64,000 nt of DNA, taken from contig NZ_OAML01000003.1 in NCBI RefSeq assembly GCF_900199435.1, forward strand, positions 699,166-763,165. Reading direction: 5' to 3'. The position numbers and the translations under genes are program-made. This DNA comes from Pygmaiobacter massiliensis. GTDB lineage: Bacteria > Bacillota > Clostridia > Oscillospirales > Ruminococcaceae. Numbering within the stretch: the stretch's first letter is position 1; every line of letters begins with the position of its first letter. Positions 60,211 through 64,000 of this stretch are shown piece by piece. The notes under the pieces were generated by a model that searched no databases, was not told the DNA's origin, and saw nothing but the letters and a program-made list of their open reading frames with translations.

Positions 60211-60729
60211 TTATGACGCCAGAGGAAAATTGACTGGCGGGTGTGATTGCTGTGCCAGCTGGCGCAAAAACTGAGCATAAGGAATGCGGCAGATTTCGGC
60301 CAGGCTGCATAGCTTATCTACCAGGCAAACAATGGCCGCAACGCGATGACGCGGGGGTATGACCGTCAGCGGCCACATATGCTTTTCGATAATATCCAGC
60401 TCTAGAGGGTTGACCCCAAAGCATTCCTGAGCATTACGTGCGGCAATACCGGGATGGTAAAAGCCGTGCCAACGCCCATGACCGGGGTCGTGCCAGTCGT
60501 AAAGATAAAAATCATGCAGCAGGGCTCCACGAATCAGCGAGCGCTCCTGTCCATGAAAGCCAAGAAAACGATAAAGCCTATAGCTATACCAAGCGACAGC
60601 AAGGCAATGGGTTAATGTGGAAGTATTGCCATGCTGGACATATTGTGCCATCTGCTGCACTTCGTGCCGAGTTAAAGTTTTGCCGGCGCAGCGGTAAAAA
60701 AAGGCCAGCTCATTTTCTTGATGAGCCAT
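60211..60729 (-). CDS. HD domain-containing protein
   Basis: A 172-aa protein with an HD phosphohydrolase core: HCLAVAWYSYRLYRFLG (first His), LLHDFYLYDWHD (HD pair) and IIEKHMWPLT. It is probably a metal-dependent phosphohydrolase of unknown substrate. ATG 60729 is used, with GAAGG 8 nt upstream; an in-frame GTG at 60738 is possible. The promoter is TTGATT-18-TATACT on the minus strand (60754-60783). Confidence 0.88.
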   Translation of the reverse strand: MAHQENELAFFYRCAGKTLTRHEVQQMAQYVQHGNTSTLTHCLAVAWYSYRLYRFLGFHGQERSLIRGALLHDFYLYDWHDPGHGRWHGFYHPGIAARNAQECFGVNPLELDIIEKHMWPLTVIPPRHRVAAIVCLVDKLCSLAEICRIPYAQFLRQLAQQSHPPVNFPLAS

Positions 60730-60753
60730 GGGCCCCACCTTCTTTCGCTTTTT

Positions 60754-60783
60754 AGTATATGCTGTGGGGGCCTACAAAATCAA
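60754..60783 (-). promoter_or_regulatory. Promoter of the HD-domain gene
   Basis: On the minus strand, TTGATT (60778-60783) and TATACT (60754-60759) with an 18-bp spacer. Confidence 0.6.
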
Positions 60784-60821
60784 GAAATAAATTGTAAATA
60801 TTTAAAGATAAGACCAGAAGA

Positions 60822-61397
60822 TTATAGATGCGTGGCGTAAGGTCCCTGTAACCCAAAGCAGAGCAGAGAAAACGTTTTATCGCGCACTTCTTGTGAACTG
60901 GGCACTACACCGCACACTATCTGCAAGGCCAGACCCAACGCGATTTCACCAATCATGGGACTAAGCGCAGAATCCGGGGCGAGCAGCGGGTCATAATCTG
61001 CCATACGGCCAAGCAATGCTGCAAAAGAAGGGGCGTCCTGCGCCAGACGGTAAGATTCGAAATAAGCGGAATGGCGCATCTGGCAGTAAAATTTGGTGTA
61101 GTCGGGATGTTGAAGGAAAAAATCGACATAGGCATTCAGCAATTGTCTGAAGCCACCGAAAAAATCTTCCCCTTCCATCGAAACTTCGAGCACGGCAGCT
61201 TCTGCATAGGCATCGATGTAGTAAAAGCAGGAGAGCAGCAGCTCTGATTTGGAGGGGAAATAGTTGAAGATGGAGCCTTCGGAAATTTCCAGCAGTGCAG
61301 CTACCTTACGGGTGGTAACATTCTCAAGGCTGACCGCAGCAGAAAGTTTGATTGTTGCTTCCATGATGTCTTCACGATGGATAGAATTTTTGCGCAT
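60822..61397 (-). CDS. TetR family transcriptional regulator
   Basis: This 191-aa regulator has the N-terminal HTH IMEATIKLSAAVSLENVTTRKVAALLEISEGSIFNYFPSKSELL (in part) and an all-helical ligand domain. The HTH core ENVTTRKVAALLEISEGSIFNYF is typical. GAAAGGAAGAAAG precedes ATG. The ligand and target are unknown. A TATAAT box lies upstream on the minus strand (61548-61553). Confidence 0.92.
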   Translation of the reverse strand: MRKNSIHREDIMEATIKLSAAVSLENVTTRKVAALLEISEGSIFNYFPSKSELLLSCFYYIDAYAEAAVLEVSMEGEDFFGGFRQLLNAYVDFFLQHPDYTKFYCQMRHSAYFESYRLAQDAPSFAALLGRMADYDPLLAPDSALSPMIGEIALGLALQIVCGVVPSSQEVRDKTFSLLCFGLQGPYATHL

Positions 61398-61874
61398 AAC
61401 TTTCTTCCTTTCTTTTCAAGCCTAAAGCCTCGACGCACCTGAAACCCCGCGCATGCCGCGGCGCAAATAAAAGAATAGAAGGGAAAATGTAACTGTAAAA
61501 AGACTTTCCCTAAGCGTGAGACTTACTTTATATATTTTGCAATATCTATTATAGCTGAAAGGTAACAAAAAAGAAAGAAAAAATAAAAAGGTGAAATTAC
61601 TGTTACTGATTTTTGTGACCGAATAATGCGCTTGACATCCCCCTATTTATTTTGTCGGTGGCCCAGTGTGTTATGTCAAAAACAATAAAACAAATCTAAG
61701 CGTTACGGTTGCCGGACTCATAAAATTAGTATTGAGTGAAGAGAAAAGCTGCTTAAGAAAATAAAAACAGCAGATCCAGCCAAAGCCAGATCTGCTGTTT
61801 GGATTGCAACAATGCGGTTAGCAGGTAAAACCACACCGAAAAGGCGAAGCTGCTACCGGCCGAAAAAGCTGAAA
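61398..61874. other. AT-rich intergenic stretch
   Basis: About 480 bp without a credible gene. It holds a minus-strand TATAAT box for the TetR gene (61548-61553), an isolated TTGACA (61632-61637) lacking a good -10, and the terminator of the downstream zinc-ribbon gene (61761-61800). I see no other structure. Confidence 0.6.
61761..61800 (-). terminator. Terminator after the zinc-ribbon gene
   Basis: On the minus strand, AAACAGCAGATC pairs with GATCTGCTGTTT, followed by a T-rich run. Confidence 0.85.
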
Positions 61875-62153
61875 TTACTCAGCGTCTTTCATTTTTGCAT
61901 AGCACTCGCTGCAGTAAACGGGGCGGTCCTCACGGGGTTTGAAAGGAACGCGTGCTTCTGCACCGCAGCCGGCGCAGGTAGCAGTGAACATTTCACGCTG
62001 GCCACGGCCTGCGTTTTTGCGGGCATCGCGGCAGGATTTGCAGCGCTGGGGCTCGTTTTCAAAACCACGGCTTGCGTAGAACTCCTGCTCGCCGGCGGTG
62101 AATACGAATTCCTGACCGCAATCTTTGCATACTAAAGTTTTGTCCTGGTACAT
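61875..62153 (-). CDS. Zinc-ribbon domain-containing protein (zinc-binding Tbcl-like)
   Basis: A 92-aa protein with two zinc-binding units. The first is CKDCGQEFVFTAGEQEFY...RCKSCRDAR (two CxxC). The second is CAGCGAEARVPFKPREDRPVYCSECY (two CxxC). FENEPQRCKSCR and REMFTATCAGCG match a widespread clostridial family of unknown function, perhaps nucleic-acid or ribosome related. ATG 62153 follows AGAGGAG by 9 nt. Confidence 0.9.
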   Translation of the reverse strand: MYQDKTLVCKDCGQEFVFTAGEQEFYASRGFENEPQRCKSCRDARKNAGRGQREMFTATCAGCGAEARVPFKPREDRPVYCSECYAKMKDAE

Positions 62154-62287
62154 AAGTGAGTCTCCTCTAAAATAGTATTTGCCCGCGAAAGGATCTAAAC
62201 TGATACTTTTGGTAAGGACCAACGCTCTGTTTATAAGCTACAGGGGCATGTGTAAATATATATAAGCCGGAATGGCTTATACCAAGG

Positions 62288-62833
62288 TTAGGTGTGCGGC
62301 TTTAATTTTTGTCGCACGCGAACAAGAGCGTTGTCGACTGCTTTCGGTGTTCGGGATAAAGCTTTAGCGATTTCGCTGTAACTTTGCCCACGCAGAGATA
62401 GCAGCAGGGCTTCTTTTTCAAAGCCGGAAAGCTTTGTGTTGATGCCCCGAACCGCCTCGCGGTACTGTTCTTTTAAAATTGCGAGCTCTTCCGGGCCAGG
62501 TACGGTAGCGGATTCTCGCAAAGGGACAGAGCTGTTCAGAGGAGCGTGTTTTTTACGTCCGGCAGCGCGCATGGCCGTAACAATGGAATTACGGATGCAG
62601 GTAGTGGCATAGGTAGCAAAGGCAGTGCCTTTGGCGGGGTCATAGGTTTTAACGGCATGAAAAAGGCCAATATAGCCTTCTTGTACGGCATCGTCAAAAT
62701 CAAGACCCGGGCTTTCAGCACGTTTTGCGAGGCTGCGAATGGTAGGCATGAACCGTGCAATTAAGATTGCAAGGGCTGCCTCATCACCGCTTTGGGCCTT
62801 TTCGAGACGAAGCGGATCGATCGGTTGTGTCAT
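62288..62833 (-). CDS. Sigma-70 family RNA polymerase sigma factor (SigH-like)
   Basis: A 181-aa sigma factor. Region 2 contains GLDFDDAVQEGYIGLFHAVKTYDP and ATYATTCIRNSIV (the -10 melting and recognition helix). Region 4 is ALLLSLRGQSYSEIAKALSRTPKAVDNALVRVRQKL. It resembles Spo0H/SigH, which acts early in sporulation, but is somewhat shorter. The SD is GCGAGG. The promoter is TTGACA-17-TACAAT (62893-62921, minus). Confidence 0.88.
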   Translation of the reverse strand: MTQPIDPLRLEKAQSGDEAALAILIARFMPTIRSLAKRAESPGLDFDDAVQEGYIGLFHAVKTYDPAKGTAFATYATTCIRNSIVTAMRAAGRKKHAPLNSSVPLRESATVPGPEELAILKEQYREAVRGINTKLSGFEKEALLLSLRGQSYSEIAKALSRTPKAVDNALVRVRQKLKPHT

Positions 62834-62892
62834 ACAAACCTCGCTGCGATAACAACAATAATATCTCGCTGTTAATATCTATAATCCATTAT

Positions 62893-62921
62893 ATTGTATA
62901 AATCGAATAGCTGTTTGTCAA
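62893..62921 (-). promoter_or_regulatory. Sigma-A promoter of the sigma-factor gene
   Basis: On the minus strand, consensus TTGACA (62916-62921) and TACAAT (62893-62898) are 17 bp apart. Confidence 0.8.
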
Positions 62922-63055
62922 TAGTTTTTTGAAATATTCAATAAAAATGACAATGAAATTAACCTTTTTTTGGCAGTAGTTACGGGGAGTCAAAGCCATT
63001 TTTGACCGATTGCACAAAAAATATGCAATTACTTTTGGGGGCTCATTTCAAAAGC

Positions 63056-63094
63056 GGACAGTCTATTCGATTTTGACGCCGAATAAGATTGTCC
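63056..63094 (+). other. Leader stem-loop upstream of glpK
   Basis: A 14-bp stem with a one-base bulge (GGACAGTCT-ATTCG with CGAAT-A-AGATTGTCC) and a 10-nt loop, not followed by T residues. A second hairpin (CAAAAGC/GCTTTTG, 63104-63123) and a CCCGTAG/CTACGGG hairpin (63132-63150) come next. It may be a protein-binding or antiterminator-type leader. Confidence 0.5.
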
Positions 63095-63160
63095 TAACAC
63101 AGACAAAAGCGCAAATGCTTTTGCAAGGCAACCCGTAGCCGCCCTACGGGAAAAGAATGA

Positions 63161-64000
<840 letters not shown>

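Noticed and set aside
61632-61660. Promoter at the isolated TTGACA at 61632
   Set aside because: No acceptable -10 at 16-18 bp and no gene downstream on the plus strand.

Overview
The window looks like chromosomal DNA from a low-to-moderate GC Gram-positive anaerobe of the Clostridia, most plausibly the Oscillospirales/Ruminococcaceae group. This is inferred from gene content and order: a PerR-like regulator next to rubrerythrin, the ylxM-ffh-rpsP-khpA-rimM-trmD block, pstSCAB-phoU-phoBR, FtsEX with a LytM hydrolase, a CotF-like protein and a SigH-like sigma factor. Promoters are mostly sigma-A type and Shine-Dalgarno sites mostly AAAGGA or AGGAGG. Several starts are TTG or GTG. I see no rRNA, tRNA, CRISPR array, transposase or phage genes. 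A species cannot be named from the sequence alone.

Region by region: 1-6.6 kb holds a truncated CDF metal exporter, a PerR-like regulator with rubrerythrin, a heavy-metal permease, and a glycerol-3-phosphate oxidation trio (two flavoproteins plus a DUF1667 protein) behind a leader terminator. 6.7-9.6 kb has a DUF4830 protein, an RsuA-type pseudouridine synthase and a PucR/CdaR-type regulator. 9.6-15.8 kb is a cell-wall module: ftsEX, a coiled-coil LytM hydrolase, an S41 protein lacking its nucleophile, and a G5-3D protein behind a roughly 390-nt structured leader. 15.9-28.3 kb contains a sugar kinase, pyrophosphatase, a large c-di-GMP phosphodiesterase, a dipeptidase, a Na/Pi transporter, an SDR, an interrupted hflX and a GNAT acetyltransferase. 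28.4-35.4 kb is a complete phosphate-starvation locus.

35.5-46.6 kb has small membrane or zinc-ribbon proteins, a HAD phosphatase, a glycosyltransferase, tmcAL, ackA, an aberrant cysteine-synthase homologue, and the signal-recognition/ribosome-maturation operon. 46.7-50.9 kb has HPr, uvrC, rsmD, coaD and a coiled-coil protein. 51-57 kb has an Lrp regulator, a possible small RNA, nagB, an AraC regulator, an MsmK-type ATPase, a nitrilase-family enzyme and a LysR regulator. 57-62.8 kb has an M29-family peptidase with an atypical dicarboxylate symporter, a CotF-like protein, HD and TetR proteins, a zinc-ribbon protein and a sigma factor. The window ends inside glycerol kinase.

Functional links: GlpK (63 kb) would make the glycerol-3-phosphate that the 3.5-6.5 kb trio oxidises. 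FtsEX, the LytM hydrolase, the S41 pseudoprotease and the 3D protein form a candidate septal-hydrolysis and wall-remodelling set. PstSCAB-PhoU-PhoBR and the separate Na/Pi transporter cover phosphate. HPr, the MsmK-like ATPase and nagB cover sugar uptake and amino-sugar use. The strongest oddities are the 154-bp AT-rich interruption of hflX, the Ser-to-Ala S41 protein beside ftsEX, the unclassified long leader before the G5-3D gene, and the glp leader attenuator.
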